From contig JADJPV010000001.1 of the NCBI GenBank assembly GCA_016713085.1, forward strand, positions 2,439,001-2,503,000: 64,000 nucleotides of DNA, in the 5' to 3' direction. Positions 16,544 to 26,247 of this stretch are shown piece by piece. The notes under the pieces are model-generated. The model did no database searches. It was given only the letters and a program-made list of their open reading frames with translations, and had not been told where the DNA came from. A program made the translations under genes and the position numbers. Position 1 is the first letter of the stretch. Every line of letters starts with the position of its first letter. The DNA comes from Chitinophagaceae bacterium (GTDB taxonomy: Bacteria; Bacteroidota; Bacteroidia; Chitinophagales; Chitinophagaceae).

Positions 16544-18637
16544 ATGACGAAGACAATTTTTATAGCCACAACGGAACCTTATAGCGGAAAGTCAATTATT
16601 GCACTTGGTATTGTAAACATGTTACTGGCCAAAGCCCGGAAAGTGGGTTATTTTAAGCCAATTATCAACGATGATCCAAAAGGAAAAAGAGATGTTGATA
16701 TTGAAACTATTGTTCATCATTTCGGTCTTCCTATTGCATATGACGATACTTATGCATTTACCCGCCAGCAGGCAATGCGGCAAATGGAAGGGGAAAATCG
16801 TGGCGATCTGATCAATACAGTTATCCGGAAAGTGAAAAAGCTGGAAGAGACGTATGATTTTACAGTGATTGAAGGAAGTGATTACCTCGGTGAAGGAACG
16901 GCTTTTGAATTTGAAACAAATGTTAGCATAGCCAAGAATCTCAATGCACCGGTGGTAATGGTTATCTCAGGCGAAAATAAAACAACGGCCCAGATTGTAA
17001 ATACTGCACAGACGGTATTGAGGAATTTTAAATCACGTGAAGTACAGGTGCTGGCAGTTGTTGCCAATAAAGTAAAAAAGAGTATGGTGGATGATGTGCA
17101 GCTGCTGCTTTCATCACAATTAAATGGCGGAACAATCCTTTCTGTAATACCTGAAGATAAAAACCTGCAGAACCCAACCATGAAAGAAATTCATGAGCAG
17201 TTGGGAGGTAAACTTCTTTTTGGTGAAAAACAATTAACCAACCAGGTTGACAACTTTGTTACAGGTGCCATGCACCTGCCGCATTTCCTGAACCATATTG
17301 TTGAGAATGTACTGATTGTTACCCCCGGCGACCGTGGCGATATTATTATTGGTGCATTACAGGCAGGTATTTCAGTAAATTATCCAAAGATTGCAGGCAT
17401 CGTACTTACAGCAGGTATTGAACCGGAAGAACCTGTCATCCGTTTGCTGGATGGGTTGCAAACAGTGTTGCCTATCATATCTGTAAAAGAAGGAACCTTT
17501 CAAACAACAGCATTGCTTGGCTCTATTAAATCAAGAATATCCTCCGATAACACCAAAAAAATTCAGTTGGCCATCAGTACATTTGAAAAGTATGTTGATG
17601 TAAATAAACTGGATGAAAAAATTATTACGTTTAAACCCGAGGGTATAACGCCGCACATGTTTCAATACCAGCTGGCAAAACGTGCAAAAACCAAGATCAA
17701 ACACATTGTATTGCCTGAAGGAAATGAAGACCGAATCTTAAAGGCAGCAGCCCGGTTAATAAACCAGGAAATTGTAGAACTTACCCTGTTGGGCGATGCC
17801 GGAGAAATTGCAGCATCTATTAAACGTCTTGGTTTAAATCTTGATTTAAAACGTATTCATATTATTGATCCTGTATTATCTGACAAATTTGATGATTATG
17901 TTGAAACTCTTTTTGAATTAAGAAAAGGAAAAAACATCACCATGGAGTCAGCCCGGGATCTGATGTCTGATGTATCGTATTACGGAACAATGATGGTGTT
18001 CAAAGGACATGCAGATGGAATGGTATCAGGTGCAGTGCACACAACACAGCATACAATTCGCCCGGCATTACAGTTTGTAAAAACAAAGCCCGGCATTTCA
18101 ACCGTGTCTTCTGTTTTCTTTATGTGTTTGCCCGATCGTGTTTCTGTATTTGGCGATTGTGCGGTGAATCCTGATCCTACAGCAGAACAGTTAGCAGAGA
18201 TTGCTATTTCATCAGCAGAAAGCAGTTTGAGTTTTGGTATTGAACCAAGAATAGCAATGCTTTCTTATTCTTCCGGAACATCAGGTGAAGGTGTTGATGT
18301 TGAAAAAGTAAGACAGGCTACACAAATAGTAAAACAAAAAAGACCTGATCTGAAAGTGGAAGGCCCGATTCAGTATGATGCAGCTGTTGATCCTGTTGTT
18401 GGTAAACAAAAAATGCCTGATTCAAAAGTAGCAGGACAGGCAAGTGTATTAATTTTCCCCGATTTGAATACAGGCAACAATACATACAAAGCTGTACAGC
18501 GTGAAACAGGTGCGCTGGCTATTGGTCCCATGCTGCAGGGATTGAACAAGCCCATCAACGATCTCAGCCGTGGCTGTACAGTTGATGATGTATTTAATAC
18601 AGTCATTATTACAGCCATACAGGCACAGGATAAATAA
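16544..18637 (+). CDS. pta: Phosphate acetyltransferase (long, three-domain form)
   Basis: 697 residues, the long Pta type. The N-terminal part is a P-loop/BioD-like domain (IATTEPYSGKSIIALG), the middle is a DRTGG-type domain (about 225-330), and the C-terminal ~330 residues are the catalytic PTA domain (IVLPEGNEDRILKAA, MVSGAVHTT, LSYSSGTSG, NTGNNTYKAVQR). It converts acetyl-CoA and phosphate to acetyl phosphate, the first step of acetate overflow. ackA follows 50 bases later in the same direction, so the two act as one pathway. Confidence 0.96.
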   Translation: MTKTIFIATTEPYSGKSIIALGIVNMLLAKARKVGYFKPIINDDPKGKRDVDIETIVHHFGLPIAYDDTYAFTRQQAMRQMEGENRGDLINTVIRKVKKLEETYDFTVIEGSDYLGEGTAFEFETNVSIAKNLNAPVVMVISGENKTTAQIVNTAQTVLRNFKSREVQVLAVVANKVKKSMVDDVQLLLSSQLNGGTILSVIPEDKNLQNPTMKEIHEQLGGKLLFGEKQLTNQVDNFVTGAMHLPHFLNHIVENVLIVTPGDRGDIIIGALQAGISVNYPKIAGIVLTAGIEPEEPVIRLLDGLQTVLPIISVKEGTFQTTALLGSIKSRISSDNTKKIQLAISTFEKYVDVNKLDEKIITFKPEGITPHMFQYQLAKRAKTKIKHIVLPEGNEDRILKAAARLINQEIVELTLLGDAGEIAASIKRLGLNLDLKRIHIIDPVLSDKFDDYVETLFELRKGKNITMESARDLMSDVSYYGTMMVFKGHADGMVSGAVHTTQHTIRPALQFVKTKPGISTVSSVFFMCLPDRVSVFGDCAVNPDPTAEQLAEIAISSAESSLSFGIEPRIAMLSYSSGTSGEGVDVEKVRQATQIVKQKRPDLKVEGPIQYDAAVDPVVGKQKMPDSKVAGQASVLIFPDLNTGNNTYKAVQRETGALAIGPMLQGLNKPINDLSRGCTVDDVFNTVIITAIQAQDK

Positions 18638-18687
18638 AACAATAACTTACCGGCAGATTTTCATCTGCAAAAAATGATACTGATCGT

Positions 18688-19896
18688 ATGAACATTTTTG
18701 TAATTAACACAGGCAGCAGTTCGCTCAAATACCAATTGTTTAAAATGCCGCATGAAAAACCGGTATGCAGTGGTTTGGTTGAGCGTATTGGCATGGATGG
18801 TTCTTCCATTACACATAAAACGTACCTGAATGGAGAAGAGAAAGTTGTAAAGGAACAGATTCAACTGGCCGATCATGAAGCAGGTTTGCATGAAGTAGTG
18901 AGTTTGCTCACCGATAAAGAAATCGGTGTAATAAAAAGTACTGATGAAATTGATGCAGTTGGTCACCGTGTTGTTCATGGTGGAGAAAGTTTTGCCGCAA
19001 CAACCATCATCACCAATGAAGTAAAAGAAAAGATCAAAGAATTATTTTCACTTGCGCCATTGCATAACCCCGCCAATTATATCGGCATTCAGGTGGCAGA
19101 AAAAATATTTACCAAAGCAAAACAGGTAGCTGTGTTTGATACGGCCTTTCATCAAACAATGCCGGCGAAAGCATACAGGTTTGCTATTCCTCAAAATTTA
19201 TATACAGAGCAGCATATCAGGGCCTATGGATTTCACGGTACTTCACACAAATATGTAAGCGAGCAGGCAATTGCTTACCTGCATAAGAAGGATGCGAAAG
19301 TGATTACCATTCACCTTGGTAACGGAAGCAGTATGACTGCAGTTGATGGCGGACGTTCTGTTGATACAACTATGGGCTTTGGCCCGGTTGGTGGTTTGAT
19401 CATGGGAACAAGATCAGGCGATATTGATGCTGCTGTTATTTTTCATTTAATTGAACAGCTTGGTTACTCAGCAAAAGAAGTAAGTGAACTGCTGAACAAA
19501 AAAAGCGGCATGTCAGGATTAACCGGCTACAGTGATATGCGTGATATCCGCAAAGCAATAACAGAAGGTGATCAGCAGGCTGAACTTGCTTCAGAGTTGT
19601 ATGCATACCGTATTAAGAAATATATCGGAGCGTATGCTGCAGTGCTCAACGGACTCGATGCAATTGTTTTCACAGCGGGAGTGGGAGAGAATGCAGTTGA
19701 TATCCGCCGCCGTGTATGTAGCGATATGCAGTTCCTCGGTATTTATTTTGATGAAGCAAAAAATGAACTGCGCAGCTCTGAAATAAGAGAGATTAGTACA
19801 GCAGATTCGCCGGTAAAAATTTTAGTGATCCCTACCAATGAAGAGCTGGAAATAGTTAAACAGTGCTATGAATTGCTGAATGAAAAAGTAAATTAG
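18688..19896 (+). CDS. ackA: Acetate kinase
   Basis: 402 residues, normal length. Motifs: NTGSSSLKYQLF (N-terminal phosphate loop), GHRVVHGGE, FDTAFHQTMP, HLGNGSSMTAV, GLIMGTRSGDID and FTAGVGENA. It makes ATP and acetate from acetyl phosphate and ADP, completing the Pta-AckA route. No terminator is obvious after it; the next gene is convergent and its stop is 21 bases away. Confidence 0.97.
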   Translation: MNIFVINTGSSSLKYQLFKMPHEKPVCSGLVERIGMDGSSITHKTYLNGEEKVVKEQIQLADHEAGLHEVVSLLTDKEIGVIKSTDEIDAVGHRVVHGGESFAATTIITNEVKEKIKELFSLAPLHNPANYIGIQVAEKIFTKAKQVAVFDTAFHQTMPAKAYRFAIPQNLYTEQHIRAYGFHGTSHKYVSEQAIAYLHKKDAKVITIHLGNGSSMTAVDGGRSVDTTMGFGPVGGLIMGTRSGDIDAAVIFHLIEQLGYSAKEVSELLNKKSGMSGLTGYSDMRDIRKAITEGDQQAELASELYAYRIKKYIGAYAAVLNGLDAIVFTAGVGENAVDIRRRVCSDMQFLGIYFDEAKNELRSSEIREISTADSPVKILVIPTNEELEIVKQCYELLNEKVN

Positions 19897-19917
19897 CCTT
19901 TTAAAAAAGTCCCCCGT

Positions 19918-20196
19918 TTAAGAATTGGTGACCAGGAAGATCATTGTAGCAAGCTGAATAATAATTGATACAAAAGTGAAGCTTGCCACTTTGTACTTGC
20001 TTTTAACAAAGCGGATAACAGATATAATAAACATGGTCAACATCAACAGGAGAGCCGGTATTGTCAGTATCTCCACAATTACACCAAGAAGAACAGGTCT
20101 GTAGTGAAGTTTGTCTGCGGTAATAAGAAAAATAAAATAAGCCGCAACTGTCAGGCTTAAAAATAAAATGAGATTATTCTGTTTTGTTATTTTCAT
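19918..20196 (-). CDS. Small three-helix membrane protein
   Basis: 92 residues, three predicted hydrophobic helices (about 9-26, 33-60, 69-88), with basic ends. No family recognised. Its ATG overlaps the stop of the upstream methyltransferase (ATGA), so the two are probably co-translated. A role in the methyltransferase's pathway is only an inference from the coupling. Confidence 0.7.
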   Translation of the reverse strand: MKITKQNNLILFLSLTVAAYFIFLITADKLHYRPVLLGVIVEILTIPALLLMLTMFIISVIRFVKSKYKVASFTFVSIIIQLATMIFLVTNS

Positions 20197-20816
20197 TTTC
20201 TAAAAAGAATCGTCAGTATCCTTGGAATTTCATTTCTGTTGTCATCATCAAAATATTCATTGATGTCAACAACAGACAATCCGTATTTTTTAGCAGGCAG
20301 TAAAAAATCAGAGAGATGATGATTGAAACATTGTATAACCTGTATGCCTGTTCCCGTTTCAAACCTTGCCTTGCTTCCGTTGTATTGTTTAAAGGGATGC
20401 AGCTCTCCAATATAAACATAGCCGCCAGTATTCAATGAGGCTGATACTTCTTTGAAGATGTGGTCAAGATTATCAATATGCTCCAGCACTAAACTGAAAC
20501 TCACAAGATCGTATAATCCATTTCTGAAAGTCCAGTCTTTGGTAATATCTGCCTGTTTAAATTCAACTTTATCTGAGCTCACTTTCTCTTTTGCTTTCGC
20601 CAGCATTTCTTCCGATAGATCAACTGCTGTTACATGCTTTGCTTTTTCTGCAAACCAAACCGTATTCTTTCCTGTGCCGCAGCCAATTTCAAAACAACGG
20701 TTGAAGTTGATAGTTGCTAAATTGCTGCGCAGGGCAATGGCTTCCAGGTCTCTTGTTTTATTGAGATTGGTATCGTATTGCGATGCCCATGCATTGTAAG
20801 CCTGTTGAGTATTCAT
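20193..20816 (-). CDS. Class I SAM-dependent methyltransferase
   Basis: 207 residues. Motif I is FEIGCGTGKNTVWFA (about 42-56), the acidic residue for the ribose is in VTAVDLSEEML, and a motif near FSLVLEHIDN matches post-I. It has the small-molecule methyltransferase fold (Methyltransf_11/25 type). The substrate cannot be told from the sequence. It is coupled by ATGA overlap to a small membrane protein. Confidence 0.88.
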   Translation of the reverse strand: MNTQQAYNAWASQYDTNLNKTRDLEAIALRSNLATINFNRCFEIGCGTGKNTVWFAEKAKHVTAVDLSEEMLAKAKEKVSSDKVEFKQADITKDWTFRNGLYDLVSFSLVLEHIDNLDHIFKEVSASLNTGGYVYIGELHPFKQYNGSKARFETGTGIQVIQCFNHHLSDFLLPAKKYGLSVVDINEYFDDDNRNEIPRILTILFRK

Positions 20817-20876
20817 CCTGCCTGTTTATTATGATATGAAAGTAAGAAAAGCTGTAGAAATCATTTCAGCTCAAAC

Positions 20877-22505
20877 TTATTTTTCTTTCGTCCAGATCCT
20901 GTAACCTTTAAAATAAGAGCTGTTCCAAACTTGATATCTCGGGATCATGAACTGATCCAACCTTCTTAAAAAGTCAGGATAGTTTTTTGTTTTGCTCCAG
21001 AGATTTTCACTGAGGGCAGTCATGCGTGGAAAAATCATGTAGTCAACTTTTGTTGAGTAGCCCATATACTCTGTCCACACATTTGCCTGTCCACCCACAA
21101 TTTTATGCCCAAGGTTTGCTTTCTGTAAAGCATCAGGAATTACTTTGTAAGTATAAACAGCTTCTAAAGAATTATACCCTTTAATTGCCAGACTGTCGTT
21201 GGGGTCTTTCGATTGAAAATGATCAAAGTAAAAGGGAATACCCGGCGTCATAATAATATTGAATCCTTTTTTGGCTGCTGATAAAGCCTGCTTCTCATCG
21301 GCCCAGTTCATGATCAGTGTGGATGTATCCAGATCACCTTCAGCAATTTCATGCCAGCCAATGGCTTTCCTGTTCAATGTTTTTAAATAGGAAGCAATGT
21401 ATTCAATGAAATAAGTTTGAAGTGCGGTTTCATCTTTCAGGTTGTTCTTCTGCATAAACTGCTGCGTTTTTTTATCCTGCTTCCACCACATCCTGCTGCA
21501 TTCATCACCTCCAATATGAATATAAGTTGAAGGAAATAATTCAGTGAGTTCTTTAAACACTGATTTCAAAAACTGAAACGTGAAATCAGTTGGTGCCAGT
21601 ACATTGTTCTGCCGGTTATACATTCCCCATGTAGTTGCCACATTCCACACAGTATCAGGTTTTGTACTCAGTTGCGGATAAGCCGCAATGGCAGCCCTGC
21701 TGTGACCGGGAATATCCAGCTCCGGAATAATGGTAATGCCACGCACAGTTGCGTAAGCAACAATTTCTTTTATTTCTGCTTTGGTATAAAAACCACCATA
21801 GCGTTTGCCATCATAACGGGCAGGTGCATCTTTAAAATGACCGATCAGTGTGGAATCTCTCCACGATGCAACAGGATTTAATTTTGGATAACTGCTAACT
21901 TCAAAACGCCAGCCCTGGTCATCGGTTAAATGCCAGTGAAATGTATTGAACTTATGAAAAGTGAGATAGTCAATATATTTTTTGATATAACTCGCCGGAA
22001 AAATATGGCGCACCACATCAAGGTGCATACCACGATAACTGAACTGCGGATAATCTGTAACAGCAACAGCAGGAAAAGTTATGGTTGATTGTTTCTTTAA
22101 TGGGAATAATTGCAATAATGTTTGAGCTGCATTTACAAAACCACGAATATCTTTTGCAAGAATCAGCACACGTTCACCTCCGCTTTTCAACATATACATT
22201 TCTGCTTTGGTAATAGTTGCAGAATCGCAGAGCAATACAATTCCAGCAGGAGGTAATTTTTTTGTAAGTGGTATTTCCTGCAGCAACAGAGTAACACCGC
22301 TTTGCTTTTGCAGTTCATCTCGCAGGTATTTTGCCTGTGCTTCAAATGCTTTACTGTAATAGATCGTGGAATTCCCGGTAAGCTGAACAGCAGACGATTG
22401 AACTGTTTCAAATTTTACCGGCGCAGGTATAATATTATTGGCTGACTGTGCAAACGAATGAATTGATATAAATAAGACAACAACTACGAGACTGATTTTT
22501 TTCAT
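20877..22505 (-). CDS. Beta-N-acetylhexosaminidase (GH20)
   Basis: 542 residues with a signal peptide (MKKISLVVVVLFISIHSFAQ). A GH20b N-terminal domain is followed by the TIM barrel with YRGMHLDVVRHIFP, FHWHLTDDQGWR and the catalytic pair D334-E335 in HIGGDEC. The family removes terminal GlcNAc or GalNAc by substrate-assisted catalysis. Export suggests chitin, glycoprotein or peptidoglycan fragment breakdown in the periplasm or outside. It is shorter than many Bacteroidota GH20 enzymes, which often carry extra C-terminal domains. Confidence 0.93.
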   Translation of the reverse strand: MKKISLVVVVLFISIHSFAQSANNIIPAPVKFETVQSSAVQLTGNSTIYYSKAFEAQAKYLRDELQKQSGVTLLLQEIPLTKKLPPAGIVLLCDSATITKAEMYMLKSGGERVLILAKDIRGFVNAAQTLLQLFPLKKQSTITFPAVAVTDYPQFSYRGMHLDVVRHIFPASYIKKYIDYLTFHKFNTFHWHLTDDQGWRFEVSSYPKLNPVASWRDSTLIGHFKDAPARYDGKRYGGFYTKAEIKEIVAYATVRGITIIPELDIPGHSRAAIAAYPQLSTKPDTVWNVATTWGMYNRQNNVLAPTDFTFQFLKSVFKELTELFPSTYIHIGGDECSRMWWKQDKKTQQFMQKNNLKDETALQTYFIEYIASYLKTLNRKAIGWHEIAEGDLDTSTLIMNWADEKQALSAAKKGFNIIMTPGIPFYFDHFQSKDPNDSLAIKGYNSLEAVYTYKVIPDALQKANLGHKIVGGQANVWTEYMGYSTKVDYMIFPRMTALSENLWSKTKNYPDFLRRLDQFMIPRYQVWNSSYFKGYRIWTKEK

Positions 22506-22599
22506 GTGTAATAAGTTACAAACGTTTCAACGTTTTTCTGAATTGCCCTGCAAGATAACGGTCTTTGCTTTTTAAGATCAGCCGAAAAGGATCACCCGT

Positions 22600-23124
22600 T
22601 TATTTTGCTGCTAATGGAATATAGCGGGTGTTGATCAGTTTCAGGTGATGTGCCTGGTGGCCGATGATATTAAATCCCATTCCCGCTACAGAAATTTCAA
22701 ACTGCCAGTTGATTCCTGTCAGCGATAATGTTTCCTCATCAAAATTATTGAACATCGCAATGGTCGATTTTCGTACAGCTGTCAGCTCTTCAAGAATCTG
22801 TTCAATTGTTTTTGTATTTGCTTTTGAATGTCTTGCCAGCAGGTCTTCATCAAAGCCAGGCTGTACAGATTTTTTTCTCCTGGCAAAAAGCAACGTACGG
22901 TACGATAAGATGCGTTCAAAATCTGCAATATGCTGCAGGGTTTCATTCACCGTCCATTTTCCTTCTGCATAAGTTTTTGTGCCAATTTTTTTCAGCAACG
23001 CAAGATCAAGCTGGGTGATCTGTTGCAGACTTATCTCAAACGCTTCACTTAGTTCAACATCATCAACAAGGTTAATATACTTTTCAAAAAATCCCGGCTT
23101 GGGGCTGATCTCTGATCTTTTCAT
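22600..23124 (-). CDS. DinB-like four-helix bundle protein
   Basis: 174 residues from the ATG at 23124 (MKRSEISPKPGFF); the frame is open 12 codons further up, but family members start close to this Met. The features W-x-V-N-E-T-L-Q-H-I-A-D-F-E-R and GFNIIGHQAHHLK give three histidines positioned as in the metal site of DinB/YfiT-type proteins. Such proteins are often thiol-dependent transferases, but the substrate here is unknown. Confidence 0.82.
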   Translation of the reverse strand: MKRSEISPKPGFFEKYINLVDDVELSEAFEISLQQITQLDLALLKKIGTKTYAEGKWTVNETLQHIADFERILSYRTLLFARRKKSVQPGFDEDLLARHSKANTKTIEQILEELTAVRKSTIAMFNNFDEETLSLTGINWQFEISVAGMGFNIIGHQAHHLKLINTRYIPLAAK

Positions 23125-23182
23125 GCTTGGCTGATTGAAGAATGAAATTAATTCATTCAATCAAAACTTCTGCAGCTGAAGT

Positions 23183-23211
23183 AAAAAAGCCGGTGTTAAA
23201 ATAACACCGGC
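23183..23211 (-). terminator. Intrinsic terminator of the DUF6515 gene
   Basis: On the minus strand GCCGGTGTTA / TAACACCGGC form a perfect 10-bp stem with a 3-base loop, followed by TTTTTTAC. It begins 20 bases after the stop of the gene at 23231-24268. Confidence 0.88.
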
Positions 23212-23230
23212 CTGTATAAACAAGAGTTTA

Positions 23231-24268
23231 TTAATTCGCTTTCACCACTTCATACCAAACTTCACCATTGTCCTGTACAAAAGGTTTGTACTGGGCACCA
23301 TCAACCATGTAATAGGTTTCGCCATCAATAGTAACCGTTTCATAACCTGCAGGTAAGCTTTCAACTACTGCACCAACCGGAGGTGATACAACATAGTAGT
23401 TACTGTTTCTGTAATCGTAATAGGTGCCGTTGTAATAATAGTAAGGATAGTCACGCACATAGATCCTGCTGTATCCAAAAGGTAACACGTTAATGTAAAT
23501 ACCAATCGGTGGCGCCACTACTCTGAATATATTATTGTACGGACGGTAATATACACCATCATAATACCTGTAACCGTAACCGCCAAAGTTTAAACTGATG
23601 TAAGAAGATGGCAGTGTATTATAATACCTGTTTCTTGCAGGCAGGTAAGAATATCTCCAGCTCGGGTTGTAGGCATTATACGCAGGTCTTCTGTAATTAT
23701 TGCCATTGTATCCACGGTTGCCGTAGCTGTTGTTGTATCTGCGGTCATTGCTTCCACGGTTGTAACCTCCGTTATTATCCGGACGTCTCCTGTTATTATC
23801 ATAACGGTCGTTTCCATTTCCCGGTCTGCGGTCACTACTGTTATTTATTCCACTGCCTCTGCGGTCGGGACTTGTTCTGTTGGTAGTTGCAGGATTACGG
23901 TTCTCCGTTCTGTTACGGTTTACATTATCCCTGTTTGCATAATCACGGTTGGATTGTCCCTGTCCGTAACGGTTGCCTCCATTTTGATTTTGCTGACCAC
24001 GGCCAACATCGTTCCGGTTTGAATTGTTCTGACGGTTAACATCCTGCCGTTGTCTGTTATCAGCACCCTGTGTTTGCTGACGTGGGCCTTCATCCCTTCT
24101 TGAACTTTGTCTTACATTACCTTCACGGTTTCCCCTGTTACCATTTCCCTCGCTTCGGTCCCTGTTGCCCTGTGCCTGTGCATCCATGCTGTATAAGCCG
24201 GCCACAAGCAGTGTTAGCATACCGGCTTTCTGTAACTGCCTTTTTAATGTGTCGATATTCGTTTTCAT
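23231..24268 (-). CDS. DUF6515-type secreted protein with Asn/Arg/Gly-rich region
   Basis: 345 residues starting at the ATG at 24268 (MKTNIDTLKRQ). A signal peptide ends near YSMDAQAQG. Residues ~30-195 are low complexity, rich in N, R, G and Y (repeats like NRDNVNR, DNNRRRPDN). The C-terminal ~140 residues are Tyr-rich and folded-looking (YRYYDGVYYRPY, VVAPPIGIYINVLPFGY, YYYYNGTYYDY), as in DUF6515 proteins of Bacteroidota. The arginine- and asparagine-rich part would be strongly basic and disordered in the periplasm. Function unknown. A terminator follows. Confidence 0.8.
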   Translation of the reverse strand: MKTNIDTLKRQLQKAGMLTLLVAGLYSMDAQAQGNRDRSEGNGNRGNREGNVRQSSRRDEGPRQQTQGADNRQRQDVNRQNNSNRNDVGRGQQNQNGGNRYGQGQSNRDYANRDNVNRNRTENRNPATTNRTSPDRRGSGINNSSDRRPGNGNDRYDNNRRRPDNNGGYNRGSNDRRYNNSYGNRGYNGNNYRRPAYNAYNPSWRYSYLPARNRYYNTLPSSYISLNFGGYGYRYYDGVYYRPYNNIFRVVAPPIGIYINVLPFGYSRIYVRDYPYYYYNGTYYDYRNSNYYVVSPPVGAVVESLPAGYETVTIDGETYYMVDGAQYKPFVQDNGEVWYEVVKAN

Positions 24269-24416
24269 GTTTTTCTTTTTAGTTGTAAAAAATGATTCAA
24301 TACTTATCAGACGCATAAATGGTGCAAGAATCTTACCGCTTCATACATCTTCACATAAGTATAACAATGTTTTAGAGTTTGCAGGTACAGTTGATGTTAA
24401 AGCAGAGAATAAACAG

Positions 24417-24779
24417 TCAGGTATCTGCCTGCATATTTTGTTTTTTAACAGCTCTTATAATGAGCAGAATAACGGAGAGTAACCATCCGGCAGGGTAAGG
24501 AACAATGAGTAAACCCCAGCACCACGATAAAGAGGAGCTGCCGCCAAAACCTCCCAATGCAGAAAAGTAAAACAGGAAACACACGCCTGTTATAATCAGA
24601 ATAAAACCGGTAAGGAACAGTTTGTAATGGCGATCTTTTGTAAGCCATGTTGATAAAGCAATCAATGCACTGCCGGTAAGAATAACAACCGATCCTTCAA
24701 GCGGGTCAAAGGCACCGGCAATCAGGAATACGGCGCCGGTAATGAACGCAACTTTCTTCCAGTTTGTTTTTTCCTTCAC
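24417..24779 (-). CDS. Four-helix membrane protein, unknown
   Basis: 120 residues with four hydrophobic helices at about 10-25, 29-45, 52-72 and 88-110, and a glycine/serine-rich loop (GGFGGSSSLSW). No named family recognised. It stands alone between the DUF6515 gene and the acyltransferase, with gaps of 148 and 168 bases and no seen terminator. Function unknown. Confidence 0.7.
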   Translation of the reverse strand: MKEKTNWKKVAFITGAVFLIAGAFDPLEGSVVILTGSALIALSTWLTKDRHYKLFLTGFILIITGVCFLFYFSALGGFGGSSSLSWCWGLLIVPYPAGWLLSVILLIIRAVKKQNMQADT

Positions 24780-24947
24780 GGCTGATGCTGTTTTTGAGCA
24801 TAGAAAAAGTAAAACTTATCACTGCAGCAGACAATGATGATGGTCATTCAAAAAAGAATTAACAGGAGTTAATTGTTGTCAGCTGGCAGGATAAATAAGT
24901 GCTGTTTCAAAAGCAGAAGGATCAGTAACACTGCAGTTATAAGCCGT

Positions 24948-26027
24948 TTAATTCATCTTCCTTCCTGCAGTTAAATACTTTCGCACAGGTATATCATAAA
25001 TAACCATAATTATGTACGACAGGCCAACCAGCAGAAGGGTGCCTGCCGTAATAATAAAAACTAATTCTGTTGTACTTACTTTATGGCTGCTGTAATAATT
25101 TCCAAAAACCCAGATTGCTGCGTAGTGCGTCATGTAAAGCGGGTAGGATATTTTACCGGAGAATACACAAAGTTTTTTTACTTTATCTGAAAGTACGGCT
25201 CCTGCACCCAATGCAACCAGCAAAGGAAAATAAAACAGCACAACCATTGTTTCTGCCAGCCAGTTCCATTTAAACCAGGGCATTAAAAATGGCAACAGCA
25301 GCAATGCCGAAAGCCCGGCAAACCCAAGCTTTGTTTTTATAAGCCAGTTAAAACGGTAAATAACTAACCCGGCGGAGAATGAATAACAGATACGTGCACC
25401 GCCATCCCAAAAATTGTCTTTACTCCAGCCACCCATTAAATTTCCTGCACGGTAAACAACAATACAAACCGCAGCTGCTGAAAGGATGGTTAGTAAAAGC
25501 AATAAACGCCGGTTGATTTTGTAAAGCACAAATGCATAAAGAATATTGGCCGCATATTCCCAGAATAAAGACCAGGCAGGAGCATTAAAACTGAAGAGAT
25601 TAAAGCCACGTTCCTGCATGGCGCCAAAAGGGATCAGTAAAACAGAGCATAGAAATATGAGGATGATTTTTCCTGCACTGTATACTTCAGGATGACCGCC
25701 AAACGGATCGAAGAAGAAACCCAGCAAGCCAAGTATGGAGCCTGAAATGACCAGGGGATGCAGCCTTATTAACCTTGATTTGAAAAATTCTTTTACACCC
25801 ATTTTTTCAATACGGTCGTCATAGGCATAACCGATTACAAAGCCCGATAAGCAGAAAAAAAAGTCAACAGCTAAAAAACCATGAGCAATGAAATTTTTAC
25901 TGTAATCTGTATAAGCCATTTCCATAAAATGAAAAACAACAACACTGAGTGCTGCAATACCTCTCAAGCCGTCGAGAATTTCAAAATGCTGCTTCGTTTT
26001 TAAAATGCCTGGGGCTGTTTTCTGCAT
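24948..26027 (-). CDS. Acyltransferase 3 family membrane protein (OafA/YrhL type)
   Basis: 359 residues with about ten membrane segments. The start LDGLRGIAALSVVVFHF (the histidine after the first helix is the conserved catalytic candidate), followed by FLAVDFFFCLSGFVIGY and SRLIRLHPL, are hallmarks of acyltransferase 3. The family O-acylates sugars or other envelope molecules with acyl-CoA. The substrate cannot be read from the sequence, and no glycan cluster is adjacent. Confidence 0.9.
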   Translation of the reverse strand: MQKTAPGILKTKQHFEILDGLRGIAALSVVVFHFMEMAYTDYSKNFIAHGFLAVDFFFCLSGFVIGYAYDDRIEKMGVKEFFKSRLIRLHPLVISGSILGLLGFFFDPFGGHPEVYSAGKIILIFLCSVLLIPFGAMQERGFNLFSFNAPAWSLFWEYAANILYAFVLYKINRRLLLLLTILSAAAVCIVVYRAGNLMGGWSKDNFWDGGARICYSFSAGLVIYRFNWLIKTKLGFAGLSALLLLPFLMPWFKWNWLAETMVVLFYFPLLVALGAGAVLSDKVKKLCVFSGKISYPLYMTHYAAIWVFGNYYSSHKVSTTELVFIITAGTLLLVGLSYIIMVIYDIPVRKYLTAGRKMN

Positions 26028-26088
26028 ATTGCTTATTCAATGGAAATGATTGTTGGGTAAAAAAGGTCTTACACACTGAAGATAACAA

Positions 26089-26096
26089 CAAAAGTA
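26089..26096 (-). promoter_or_regulatory. -7 box TACTTTTG for the acyltransferase
   Basis: On the minus strand TACTTTTG matches TAnnTTTG and lies 62 bases before the acyltransferase start. The -33 element is not clear. It is in an otherwise featureless 220-base gap. Confidence 0.5.
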
Positions 26097-26247
26097 AAAG
26101 AGGGAGAAAGCTTTTTGCAGCAATACTCTCAAAGCGGCTGAATAGAATTTCCAGCTGTTCTGCAGCAAAAACAATAGCTTGTATCAGCCGAATTACTGTT
26201 AAGCAAAGCCGTAGAAAAGATTAAATTTTATTTGTTTTTTACACCGT

